64,000 nucleotides of DNA from Xestospongia muta (lineage: Eukaryota > Porifera > Demospongiae > Haplosclerida > Petrosiidae): NCBI GenBank assembly GCA_963693285.1, contig OY848918.1, positions 15,684,263 through 15,748,262 of the forward strand. The letters are read 5' to 3'. The notes beneath the pieces are model-generated. The model did not search any database and was not told the DNA's origin. It was given only the letters and a program-made list of their open reading frames with translations. Positions 53,001-64,000 of this stretch are shown here, one piece after another. The translations under genes were made by a program, and so were the position numbers. Each line of letters begins with the position of its first letter. The stretch's first letter is position 1.

Positions 53001-56000
53001 TTTTCACAGTTAATTTCTAATCTTTTTTAACTTTCAAAAAGCTCTAAACTCTTTATTTTAGAGATTTAACCTATTTAGACTACTTTATTAGTAAATTTAA
53101 GATAGATTAACTTACTAAACTCTTTAGATCAGCTTATTTAACCAGTTTTCACAGTTAATTTCTAATCTTTTTAACTTTAAAAACGCTCATGTCACTTTAT
53201 TTTAGAGTTTTAAACTATTTAAACAACTTGATTAGTATATTTAAGAGAGATAAACTTACTAAACTGTTTAGATCTGCTTATTTAACCAGTTTTCACAGTT
53301 AATTTCTAATGTTTTTTAACTTTAAAAACGATCATATCACTTTATTTTACAGTTTTAACCTATTTAAACTGCTTGATTAGTATATTTAAGAGAGATAAAC
53401 TTACTAAACTCTTTAGATCAGCTTATTTAACCAGTTTCACAGTTAATTTCTAATCTTTTTTAACTTTCAAAAAGCTCTAAACTCTTTATTTTAGAGTTTT
53501 AACCTATTTAGACTACTTTATTAGTATATTTAAGACAATTAAACTTACTAAACTCTTTAGATCAGCTTATTTAATCAGTTTTCACAGTTAATTTCTAATC
53601 TTTTTAACTTTCAAAAAGCTCTAAACTCTTTATTTTAGACTTTTAACCTATTTAGACTACTTTATTAGTATATTTAAGACAGATAAACTTACTAAACTCT
53701 TTAGATCAGTCTATTTAACCAGTTTTCACAGTTAATTTCTAATCTTTTTTAACTTTCGAAAAGCTCTTACCTCTTTATTTTAGTGTTTTAGCCTATTTAG
53801 ACTACTTTATTAGTATATTTAAGACAGATAGACTTACTAAACTCTTTAGATCAGCTTATTTAACTAGTTTTCACAGTTAATTTCTAATCTTTTTAACTTT
53901 GAAAAAGCTCTAAACTCTTTATTTTAGAGTTTTAACCTATTTAGACTACTTTATTAGTATATTTAAGACAATTAAACTTACTAAACTCTTTAGATCAGCC
54001 TATTTAACCAGTTTTCACAGTTAATTTCTAATCTTTTTTAACTTTCAAAAAGCTCTAAACTCTTTATTTTAGAGTTTTAACCTATTTAGACTACTTTATT
54101 AATATATTTAAGACAGATAAACTTATTAAAGTTCTTAGATCTGCTTATTTAAGCAGTTTTCACAGTTAATTTCTAATCTTTTTTAACTTTCGAAAAGCTC
54201 TTACCTCTTTATTTTAGTGTTTTAGCCTATTTAGACTACTTTATTAGTATATTTAAGACAGATAGACTTACTAAACTCTTTAGATCAGCTTATTTAACTA
54301 GTTTTCACAGTTAATTTCTAATCTTTTTAACTTTCAAAAAGGTCAAAACTCTTTATTTTAGAGTTTTAACCTATTTAGACTACTTTATTAGTATATTTAA
54401 GACAATTAAACTTACTAAACTCTTTAGATCAGCCTATTTAACCAGTTTTCACAGTTAATTTCTAATCTTTTTTAACTTTCAAAACGCTCTAAACTCTTTA
54501 TTTTAGAGTTTTAACCTATTTAGACTACTTTATTAGTATATTTAAGACAGATGAACTTACTAAACTCTTTAGATTAGCTTATTTAACCAGATTTCACAGT
54601 TAATTTCTAATCTTTTTTAAATTTCAAAAAGCTCTAAACTCTTTATTTTAGACTTTTAACGTAATTAGACTACTTTATTAGTATATTTAAGACAGATAGA
54701 CTTACTAAACTCTTTAGATCAGCTTATTTAACTAGTTTTCACAGTTAATTTCTAATCTTTTTAACTTTCAAAAAGGTCAAAACTCTTTATTTTAGAGTTT
54801 TAACCTATTTAGACTACTTTATTAGTATATTTAAGACAATTAAACTTACTAAACTCTTTAGATCAGCCTATTTAACCAGTTTTCACAGTTAATTTCTAAT
54901 CTTTTTTAACTTTCAAAACGCTCTAAACTCTTTATTTTAGAGTTTTAACCTATTTAGACTACTTTATTAGTATATTTAAGACAGATAAACTTACTAAACT
55001 CTTTAGATTCCCTTATTTAACCAGTTTTCACAGTTAATTTCTAATCTTTTTTAACTTTGAAAAAGCTCTAAACTCTTTATTTTAGAGATTTAACCTATTT
55101 AGACTACTTTATTAGTAAATTTAAGATAGATTAACTTACTAAACTCTTTAGATCAGCTTATTTAACCAGTTTTCACAGTTAATTTCTAATCTTTTTAACT
55201 TTAAAAACGCTCATGTCACTTTATTTTAGAGTTTTAAACTATTTAAACAACTTGATTAGTATATTTAAGAGAGATAAACTTACTAAACTGTTTAGATCTG
55301 CTTATTTAACCAGTTTTCACAGTTAATTTCTAATGTTTTTTAACTTTAAAAACGATCATATCACTTTATTTTACTGTTTTAACCTATTTAAACTGCTTGA
55401 TTAGTATATTTAAGAGAGATAAACTTACTAAACTCTTTAGATCAGCTTATTTAACCAGTTTCACAGTTAATTTCTAATCTTTTTTAACTTTCAAAAAGCT
55501 CTAAACTCTTTATTTTAGAGTTTTAACCTATTTAGACTACTTTATTAGTATATTTAAGACAATTAAACTTACTAAACTCTTTAGATCAGCTTATTTAATC
55601 AGTTTTCACAGTTAATTTCTAATCTTTTTAACTTTCAAAAAGCTCTAAACTCTTTATTTTAGACTTTTAACCTATTTAGACTACTTTATTAGTATATTTA
55701 AGACAGATAAACTTACTAAACTCTTTAGATCAGTCTATTTAACCAGTTTTCACAGTTAATTTCTAATCTTTTTTAACTTTCGAAAAGCTCTTACCTCTTT
55801 ATTTTAGTGTTTTAGCCTATTTAGACTACTTTATTAGTATATTTAAGACAGATAGACTTACTAAACTCTTTAGATCAGCTTATTTAACTAGTTTTCACAG
55901 TTAATTTCTAATCTTTTTAACTTTGAAAAAGCTCTAAACTCTTTATTTTAGAGTTTTAACCTATTTAGACTACTTTATTAGTATATTTAAGACAATTAAA

Positions 56001-59000
56001 CTTACTAAACTCTTTAGATCAGCCTATTTAACCAGTTTTCACAGTTAATTTCTAATCTTTTTTAACTTTCAAAAAGCTCTAAACTCTTTATTTTAGAGTT
56101 TTAACCTATTTAGACTACTTTATTAATATATTTAAGACAGATAAACTTATGAAAGTTCTTAGATCTGCTTATTTAAGCAGTTTTCACAGTTAATTTCTAA
56201 TCTTTTTTAACTTTCGAAAAGCTCTTACCTCTTTATTTTAGTGTTTTAGCCTATTTAGACTACTTTATTAGTATATTTAAGACAGATAGACTTACTAAAC
56301 TCTTTAGATCAGCTTATTTAACTAGTTTTCACAGTTAATTTCTAATCTTTTTAACTTTCAAAAAGGTCAAAACTCTTTATTTTAGAGTTTTAACCTATTT
56401 AGACTACTTTATTAGTATATTTAAGACAATTAAACTTACTAAACTCTTTAGATCAGCCTATTTAACCAGTTTTCACAGTTAATTTCTAATCTTTTTTAAC
56501 TTTCAAAACGCTCTAAACTCTTTATTTTAGAGTTTTAACCTATTTAGACTACTTTATTAGTATATTTAAGACAGATGAACTTACTAAACTCTTTAGATTA
56601 GCTTATTTAACCAGATTTCACAGTTAATTTCTAATCTTTTTTAAATTTCAAAAAGCTCTAAACTCTTTATTTTAGACTTTTAACGTAATTAGACTACTTT
56701 ATTAGTATATTTAAGACAGATAGACTTACTAAACTCTTTAGATCAGCTTATTTAACTAGTTTTCACAGTTAATTTCTAATCTTTTTAACTTTCAAAAAGG
56801 TCAAAACTCTTTATTTTAGAGTTTTAACCTATTTAGACTACTTTATTAGTATATTTAAGACAATTAAACTTACTAAACTCTTTAGATCAGCCTATTTAAC
56901 CAGTTTTCACAGTTAATTTCTAATCTTTTTTAACTTTCAAAACGCTCTAAACTCTTTATTTTAGAGTTTTAACCTATTTAGACTACTTTATTAGTATATT
57001 TAAGACAGATGAACTTACTAAACTCTTTAGATTAGCTTATTTAACCAGATTTCACAGTTAATTTCTAATCTTTTTTAAATTTCAAAAAGCTCTAAACTCT
57101 TTATTTTAGACTTTTAACGTAATTAGACTATTTTATTAGTATATTTAAGACAGATAAACTTACTAAACTCTTTCGATCAGCTTATTTAACCAGTTTTCAC
57201 AGTTAATTTCTAAACTTTTTTAACTTTCAAAATGGTCTAAACTCTTTATTTAGAGTTTCAACCTATTTAGACTACTTTATTAGTATATTTAAGACAAATA
57301 AACTTACTAAACTCTTTAGATCAGCTTATTTAACCAGTTTTCACAGTTAATTTCTAATATTTTTTAACATTCAAAAAGCTCTAAACTCTTTATTTTAGAG
57401 TTTTAACCTATTTAGACTACTTTATTAGTATATTTGAAACAGATAAACTTACTAAACGGTTTAGATCAGCTTATTTAACCAGTTTTCACAGTTAATTTCT
57501 AATCTTTTTTAACTTTAAAATCGCTCATATCACTTTATTTTAGAGTTTTAACCTATTTAAACTACTTGATTAGTATATTTAAGAGAGATAAACTTACTAA
57601 ACTCTTTAGATCGGCTTATTTAACCAGTTTTGACAGTTAATTTCTAATATTTTTTAACTATGAAAACGCTCATATCACTTTATTTTAGAGTTTTAACCTA
57701 TTTAAACTACTTGATTAGTATATTTAAGAGAGATAAACTTACTAAACTCTTTAGATCAGCTTATTTAACCAGTTTTCACAGTTAATTTCTAATCTTTTTA
57801 ACTTTGAAAAAGCTCTAAACTCTTTATTTTAGAGTTTCAACCTATTTAGACTACTTTATTAGTATATTTAAGACAGATAAACTTACTAAACTCTTTAGAT
57901 CAGCTTACTTAACCAGTTTTCACAGTTAATTTCTAATCTTTTTTAACTTTCAAAAAGCTCTAAACTCTTTATTTTAGAGATTTAACCTATTTAGCCTACT
58001 TTATCAGTATATTAAAGACAGATAGACTTACTAAACTCTTTAGATCAGCTTATTTAATCAGTTTTCACAGTTAATTTCTAATCTTTTTAACTTTCAAAAA
58101 GCTCTAAACTCTTTATTTTAGACTTTTAACCTATTTAGACTACTTTATTAGTATATTTAAGACAGATAAACTTACTAAACTCTTTAGATCAGCCTATTTA
58201 ACCAGTTTTCACAGTTAATTTCTAATCTTTTCTAACTTTCAAAACGCTCTAAACTCTTTATTTTAGAATTTTAACCTATTTAGACTACTTTATTAGTATA
58301 TTTAAGACAGAATAACTTACTACACTCTTTAGATTAGCTTATTTAACCAGTTTTCACAGTTAATTTCTAATCTTTTTTAAATTTCAAAAAGCTCTAAACT
58401 CTTTATTTTAGACTTTTAACGTAGTTAGACTACCTTATTAGTATATTTAAGACAGATAAACTTACTAAACTCTTTAGATCAGCTTATTTAACCAGTTTTC
58501 ACAGTTAATTTCTAATTTTTTTTAACTTTCAAAATGCTCTAAACTCTTTATTTTAGATTTTCAACCTATTTAGGCTACTTTATTAGTATATTTAAGACAA
58601 ATAAACTTACTAAACTCTTTAGATCAGCTTATTTAACCAGTTTTCACAGTTAATTTCTAATATTTTTTAACTTTCAAAAAGCTCTAAACTCTTTATTTTA
58701 GAGTTTTAACCTATTAAGACTACTTTATTTGTATATTTTAGACAGATTAACTTACTAAACTCTTTAGATTAGCTTATTTAACCAGTTTTCACAGTTAATT
58801 TCTAATATTTTTTAACTTTCAAAAAGCTCTAAACTCTTTATTTTAGAGTTTTAACGTATTTAGACTACTTTATTAGTATATTTAAAACAGATAAACTTAC
58901 TAAACTCTTTAGATCAGCTTATTTAACCAGTTTTCACAGTTACTTTCTAATCTTTTTTAACTTTCAAAAAGCTCTAAACTCTTTATTTTAGAGTTTTAAC

Positions 59001-59398
59001 CTATTTAGACTATTTTATTAGTATATTTAAGACAGATAAACTTACTAAACTCTTTAGATCAGCTTATTTAACCAGTTTTCAAGGTTAATTTCTAATCTTT
59101 TTTAACTGTCAAAAAGCTCTAAACTCTTTATTTTAGAGTTTTAACCTATTTAGACTACTTTATTAGTATATTTAAGACAAATAAACTTACTAAACTCTTT
59201 AGATCAAACTATTTAACCAGCTCTCACAGTTAATTTCTAATCTTTTTTAACTTTCAAAAAGCTCTAAACTCTTTATTTTAGAGTTTTAACCTATTTAGAC
59301 TACTTTATTAGTATATTTAAGACAGATAAACTTACTAAACTCTTTAGATTCCCTTATTTAACCAGTTTTCACAGTTAATTTCTAATCTTTTTTAACTT
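49858..59398 (-). repeat. Large segmental duplication (14.47-kb offset), copy 2
   Basis: Second copy of 35385-45077. Near 57425 it joins the AACATTCAAAAAGC monomer directly to TTTGAAACAGATAAAC. Copy 1 has an extra monomer between them (42900-43120, with TTTTAGACAAATTAAC, CTCCTTAGATC and AGCTGTAAAC), so exactly 145 bp were lost here. After about 59398 the match moves to sequence like 38568 onward (ACTTTGAAAAAGCTC, GAGATTTAACC), another mosaic edge. Confidence 0.9.
50080..54124 (-). repeat. About 4-kb unit, copy 3 (7-bp deletion)
   Basis: 4045 bp, seven shorter than copy 2. The whole difference is a 7-bp loss in the TGGTC monomer: GGTCTAAACTTAGAG here (50731) against the same stretch with TCTTTAT inserted after TAAAC at 36258 and 32352. 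Other differences are single bases, such as TAACTATATAAACG for TAACTATAAAAACG near 51291. Confidence 0.9.
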
Positions 59399-60483
59399 TG
59401 AAAAAGCTCTAAACTCTTTATTTTAGAGATTTAACCTATTTAGACTACTTTATTAGTAAATTTAAGATAGATTAACTTACTAAACTCTTTAGATCAGCTT
59501 ATTTAACCAGTTTTCACAGTTAATTTTTAATCTTTTTAACTTTAAAAACGCTCATGTCACTTTATTTTAGAGTTTTAAACTATTTAAACAACTTGATTAG
59601 TATATTTAAGAGAGATAAACTTACTAAACTGTTTAGATCTGCTTATTTAACCAGTTTTCACAGTTAATTTCTAATGTTTTTTAACTTTAAAAACGATCAT
59701 ATCACTTTATTTTACAGTTTTACCCTATTTAAACTGCTTGATTAGTATATTTAAGAGAGATAAACTTACTAAACTCTTTAGATCAGCTTATTTAACCAGT
59801 TTCACAGTTAATTTCTAATCTTTTTTAACTTTCAAAAAGCTCTAAACTCTTTATTTTAGAGTTTTAACCTATTTAGACTACTTTATTAGTATATTTAAGA
59901 CAATTAAACTTACTAAACTCTTTAGATCAGCTTATTTAATCAGTTTTCACAGTTAATTTCTAATCTTTTTAACTTTCAAAAAGCTCTAAACTCTTTATTT
60001 TAGACTTTTAACCTATTTAGACTACTTTATTAGTATATTTAAGACAGATAAACTTACTAAACTCTTTAGATCAGTCTATTTAACCAGTTTTCACAGTTAA
60101 TTTCTAATCTTTTCTAACTTTCAAAACGCTCTAAACTCTTTATTTTAGAATTTTAACCTATTTAGACTACTTTATTAGTATATTTAAGACAGATTAACTT
60201 ACTACACTCGTTAGATTAGCTTATTTAACCAGTTTTCACAGTTAATTTCTAATCTTTTTTAAATTTCAAAAAGCTCTAAACTCTTTATTTTAGACTTTTA
60301 ACGTAGTTAGACTACCTTATTAGTATATTTAAGACAGATAAACTTACTAAACTCTTTAGATCAGCTTATTTAACCAGTTTTCACAGTTAATTTCTAATTT
60401 TTTTTAACTTTCAAAATGCTCTAAACTCTTTATTTTAGATTTTCAACCTATTTAGGCTACTTTATTAGTATATTTAAGACAAA
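59399..60483 (-). repeat. Satellite, mosaic junction region
   Basis: Follows the order seen at 38.57-39.26 kb (GAGATTTAACC, GTCACTTTATT pair, GATCAGTCTATTTAACC). Near 60105 it then switches to the TTTTCTAACTTTCAAAACGC type seen near 33350, 37395 and 43910. The switch lies inside a monomer, in register. No gene. Confidence 0.8.
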
Positions 60484-60817
60484 TAAACTTACTAAACTCT
60501 TTAGATCAGCTTATTTAACCAGTTTTCACACTTAATTTCTAATCTTTTTTAACTTTCAAAATGCTCTAAACTCTTTATTTTAGAGTTTCAACCTATTTAG
60601 ACTACTTTATTAGTATCTTTACGACAAATAAACCTACTAAACTCTTTAGATCAGTTTATTTAACCAGTTTTCACAGTTAATTTCTAATATTTTTTAACTT
60701 TCAAAAAGCTCTAAACTCTTTATTTTAGAGTTTTAACCTATTAAGACTACTTTATTAGTATATTTTAGACAGATTAACTTACTAAACTCTTTAGATCAGC
60801 TTATTTAACCAGTTTTC
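60484..60817 (-). repeat. Duplicate pair with the window end, copy 1
   Basis: Matches 63667-64000 at an offset of 3183 bp (22 monomers). Diagnostic variants are CACACTTAATTTC, AGTATCTTTACGACAAATAA and AACCTACTAAAC with GATCAGTTTATTTAACC. One difference seen is TAGAGTTTC here versus TATAGTTTC in the other copy. Confidence 0.88.
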
Positions 60818-63666
60818 ACATTTAATTTCTAATCTTTTTTAAATTTAAAAACGCTCATATCACTTTATTTTTGAGTTTTAACCTATTTAAACTACTTGAT
60901 TAGTATATTTAAGATAGATAAACTTACTAAACTCTTTAGATCGGCTTATTTAACCAGTTTTCACAGTTAATTTCTAATCTTTTTTAACTTTCAAAAAGCT
61001 CTAATCACTTTATTTTAGAGTTTTAACCTATTTAGACTACTGTATTAGTTTATTTAAGACAGATAGACTTACTAACTCTTTAGTTCAGCTTATTTAACAA
61101 GTTTTCACAGGTAATTTCTAATCTTTTTAACTTTCAAAAAGCTCTAAACTCTTTATTTTAGAGTTTTAACCTATTTAGACTACTTTATTAGTATATTTAA
61201 GACAGATAAACTTACTAAACTCTTTAGATCAGCTTATTTAACCCGTTTTCACACTTAATTTACTAATCTTTTTTAACTTTCAAAAAGCTCTAAACTCTTT
61301 ATTTTAGAGTTTTAACCTATTTAGACTACTTTATTAGTATATTTAAGACAGATAAACTTACTAAACTCTTTAGATCAGCTTATTTAACCAGTTTTCACAG
61401 TTAATTTCTAATCTTTTTTAACTTTCAAAAAGCTCTAAACTCTTTATTTTAGAGTTTTAACGTATTTAGCCTACTTTATTAGTATATTTAAGACAGATAA
61501 ACTTACTAAACTCTTTAGATCAGCTTATTTAACCAGTTTCACAGTTAATTTCTAATCTTTTTTAACTTTGAAAAAGCTCTAAACTCTTTATTTTAGAGTT
61601 TTAACCTATTTAGACTACTTTATTAGTATATTTAAGACAATTAAACTTACTAAACTCTTTAGATCAGCCTATTTAACCAGTTTTCACATTTAATTTCTAA
61701 TATTTTTTAACTTTCAAAAAGCTCTAAACTCTTTATTTTACAGTTTTAACCTATTAAGACTACTTTATTTGTATATTTTAGACAGATTAACTTACTAAAC
61801 TCTTTAGATCAGCTTATTTAACCAGTTTTCACAGTTAATTTCTAATCTTTTTTAACTTTCAAAAAGCTCTAAACTCTGTATTTTAGAGTTTTAACCTATT
61901 TAGACTATTTTATTAGTATATTTAAGACAGATAAACTTACTAAACTCTTTAGATCAGCTTATTTAACCAGTTTTCAAGGTTAATTTCTAATCTTTTTTAA
62001 CTTTCAAAAAGCTAAAAACTCTTTATTTTAGAGTTTTAACCTATTTAGACTACTTTATTAGTATATTTAAGACAGATAAACTTACTAAACTCTTTAGATC
62101 AACCTATTTAACCAGCTCTCACAGTTAATTTCTAATCTTTTTTAACTTTCAAAAAGCTCTAAACTCTTTATTTTAGAGTTTTAACCTATTTAGACTACTT
62201 TATTAGTATATTTAAGACAGATAAACTTACTAAACTCTTTAGATTCCCTTATTTAACCAGTTTTCACAGTTAATTTCTAATCTTTTTTAACTTTGAAAAA
62301 GCTCTAAACTCTTTATTTTAGAGATTTAACCTATTTAGACTACTTTATTAGTAAATTTAAGATAGATTAACTTACTAAACTCTTTAGATCAGCTTATTTA
62401 ACCAGTTTTCACAGTTAATTTCTAATCTTTTTAACTTTAAAAACGCTCATGTCACTTTATTTTAGAGTTTTAAACTATTTAAACTACTTGATTAGTATAT
62501 TTAAGAGAGATAAACTTACTAAACTGTTTAGATCTGCTTATTTAACCAGTTTTCACAGTTAATTTGTAATGTTTTTTAACTTTAAAAACGATCATATCAC
62601 TTTATTTTACAGTTTTAACCTATTTAAACTGCTTGATTAGTATATTTAAGGCAGATAAACTTACTAAACTCTTTAGATCAGCTTATTTAACCAGTTTTCA
62701 CACTTAATTTCTAATCTTTTTTAACTTTGAAAAAGCTCTAAACTCTTTATTTTAGAGTTTTAACCTATTTAGCCTACTTTATAAGTATATTTAAGACAGA
62801 TAAACTTACTAAACTCTTTAGATCAGCCTATTTAACCAGTTTCACAGTTAATTTCTAATCTTTTTTAACTTTCAAAAAGCTCTAAACTCTTTATTTTAGA
62901 GTTTTAACCTATTTAGACTACTTTATTAGTATATTTAAGACAATTAAACTTACTAAACTCTTTAGATCAGCCTATTTAACCTGTTTTCACAGTTAATTTC
63001 TAATCTTTTTACACTTTCAAAAAGCTCTAAACTCTTTATTTTAGAGTTTTAACCTATTTAGACTACTTTATTAGTATATTTAAGACAGATAAACTTATTA
63101 AAGTTCTTAGATCTGCTTATTTAAGCAGTTTTCACAGTTAATTTCTAATCTTTTTTAACTTTCGAAAAGCTCTAACCTCTTTATTTTAGTGTTTTAGCCT
63201 ATTTAGACTACTTTATTAGTATATTTAAGACAGATAGACTTACTAAACTCTTTAGATCAGCTTATTTAACTAGTTTTCACAGTTAATTTCTAATCTTTTT
63301 AACTTTCAAAAAGCTCAAAACTCTTTATTTTAGAGTTTTAACCTATTTAGACTACTTTATTAGTATATTTAAGACAATTAAACTTACTAAACTCTTTAGA
63401 TCAGCCTAGTTAACCAGTTTTCACAGTTAATTTCTAATCTTTTTTAACTTTCAAAACGCTCTAAACTCTTTATTTTAGAGTTTTAACCTATTTAGACTAC
63501 TTTATTAGTATATTTAAGACAGATTAACTTACTAAACTCTTTAGATTAGCTTATTTAACCAGTTTTCACAGTTAATTTCTAATCTTTTTTAACATTCAAA
63601 AAGCTCAACTCTTTATTTTAGAGTTTTAACGTAATTAGACTACTTTATTACTATATTTAAGACAGA
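60818..63666 (-). repeat. Satellite, more diverged distal mosaic
   Basis: About 20 reversed monomers between the two copies of a duplicate. Includes TTTTTGAGTTTTAACC with the GCTCATATCAC variant (60853), CTACTGTATTAG (61040) shared with 11391 and 21679, AACCCGTTTTCACACTT (61241) shared with 28252 and 46631, and hairpin monomer 63097. The order differs from the 26-59 kb blocks, suggesting an older or independently shuffled part of the array. No gene. Confidence 0.82.
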
Positions 63667-64000
63667 TAAACTTACTAAACTCTTTAGATCAGCTTATTTA
63701 ACCAGTTTTCACACTTAATTTCTAATCTTTTTTAACTTTCAAAATGCTCTAAACTCTTTATTTTATAGTTTCAACCTATTTAGACTACTTTATTAGTATC
63801 TTTACGACAAATAAACCTACTAAACTCTTTAGATCAGTTTATTTAACCAGTTTTCACAGTTAATTTCTAATATTTTTTAACTTTCAAAAAGCTCTAAACT
63901 CTTTATTTTAGAGTTTTAACCTATTAAGACTACTTTATTAGTATATTTTAGACAGATTAACTTACTAAACTCTTTAGATCAGCTTATTTAACCAGTTTTC
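63667..64000 (-). repeat. Duplicate pair with 60484-60817, copy 2 (runs off window)
   Basis: Second copy of 60484-60817; similarity continues to the last base, so the true extent of this 3183-bp-spaced duplication lies outside the window. Confidence 0.87.

Larger units (their letters stand above)
10479..64000 (-). repeat. 145-bp satellite array, reverse orientation
   Basis: About 369 monomers of the same satellite, all reverse-complemented relative to 1-10478. The recognisable order is TTTCAAAAAGCTCTAAACTC, TTTTAGAGTTTTAACC, CTACTTTATTAGTATATTT, AGACAGATAAACTTACTAAA, CTCTTTAGATCAGC, TTATTTAACCAGTTTTCACA, GTTAATTTCTAATC. I saw no second orientation change up to the window end and no insertion. 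The first part (to about 23 kb) shares variants with the forward arm. The part after about 23 kb is built from nearly identical multi-kilobase blocks and is therefore the most recently amplified. The array runs off the window edge. Confidence 0.97.

Noticed and set aside
1..64000. Protein-coding genes
   Set aside because: The consensus has many stops on both strands and few ATGs. Since 145 mod 3 is 1, each stop hits all three frames within three monomers. Any ORF is short and repeated with the monomer, so none is credible.
1..64000. CRISPR array
   Set aside because: Repeats are contiguous and similar over their full 145 bp. There is no alternation of constant repeat and unique spacer and no cas gene.
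1..64000. Embedded retrotransposon, LTR or non-satellite insertion
   Set aside because: Reading through the window, the monomer register continues everywhere in 144-146 bp steps. The only breaks are the orientation switch and small indels.
1..64000. Naming the host species or a known satellite family
   Set aside because: AT-rich satellites of 140-150 bp occur in insects, plants, nematodes and other groups. I cannot match this monomer to one from the sequence alone; a search of a repeat database with 594-738 would decide it.
1..64000. CENP-B box or telomere repeats
   Set aside because: No TTCG...CGGG-type motif and no runs of telomere-like G-rich repeats are seen on either strand; the array is about 23% GC by consensus.

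Overview
The whole 64 kb window is one block of AT-rich tandem satellite DNA. No protein-coding gene, RNA gene, transposon, CRISPR array or unique sequence interrupts it. The monomer is 145 bp; a clean consensus copy lies at 594-738 and contains 34 G/C of 145 (about 23% GC). By length there are roughly 440 monomers. This is typical of (peri)centromeric or other heterochromatic satellite in a eukaryotic nuclear genome. The sequence does not let me name the species, and I do not recognise the monomer as a satellite I can name with confidence. Nothing suggests a bacterial, viral or organellar source. | Layout: (1) Positions 1-10478 carry about 72 monomers in one orientation, called 'forward' here. 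They are relatively diverged, with an internal 12-monomer (1741 bp) tandem duplication at about 4.4-7.9 kb and a 569 bp duplicate pair at 151-719 / 8409-8977. (2) At 10477-10478 the array flips orientation inside a monomer, with a 2-bp overlap (CT). (3) From 10479 to the end about 369 monomers run in reverse orientation. The first 2.8 kb after the flip is a near-exact inverted copy of about 675-3335, and the same block recurs as a direct copy near 20.77-23.22 kb, so the two orientations share segmental history. (4) 13-20.5 kb holds inverted relatives of the left 12-monomer unit plus a 2754 bp (19-monomer) tandem duplication. (5) 23-64 kb is a mosaic of very recent, nearly identical segmental duplications: offset 18379 bp (26.09-31.70 vs 44.47-50.08 kb), offset about 14.47 kb (35.39-45.08 vs 49.86-59.40 kb), three copies of a unit of about 4 kb (from 31701, 35607 and 50080), a 2.02 kb unit, 434 bp three-monomer units, and a 3183 bp spaced pair at the end. 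| Copies differ mainly by gain or loss of exactly one monomer, as expected from unequal crossing-over or replication slippage within an array. Diagnostic monomer subfamilies recur in fixed order and act as markers of higher-order structure: a hairpin variant, a paired 'GCTCATATCAC' variant, a 'TGGTC' short variant and an 'ACGTAATTAG' variant. Because 145 is not divisible by 3, every consensus stop codon blocks all three frames within three monomers, so no ORF can be long. | The points of interest are structural: the orientation switch, the inverted segmental copies, the nested higher-order repeats, the dyad symmetries in the monomer, and a subfamily in which two base changes create a perfect hairpin. 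I found no gene-based system. Identities and coordinates were read by eye; block edges are good to about 10-30 bp, while offsets were measured on distinctive variants.
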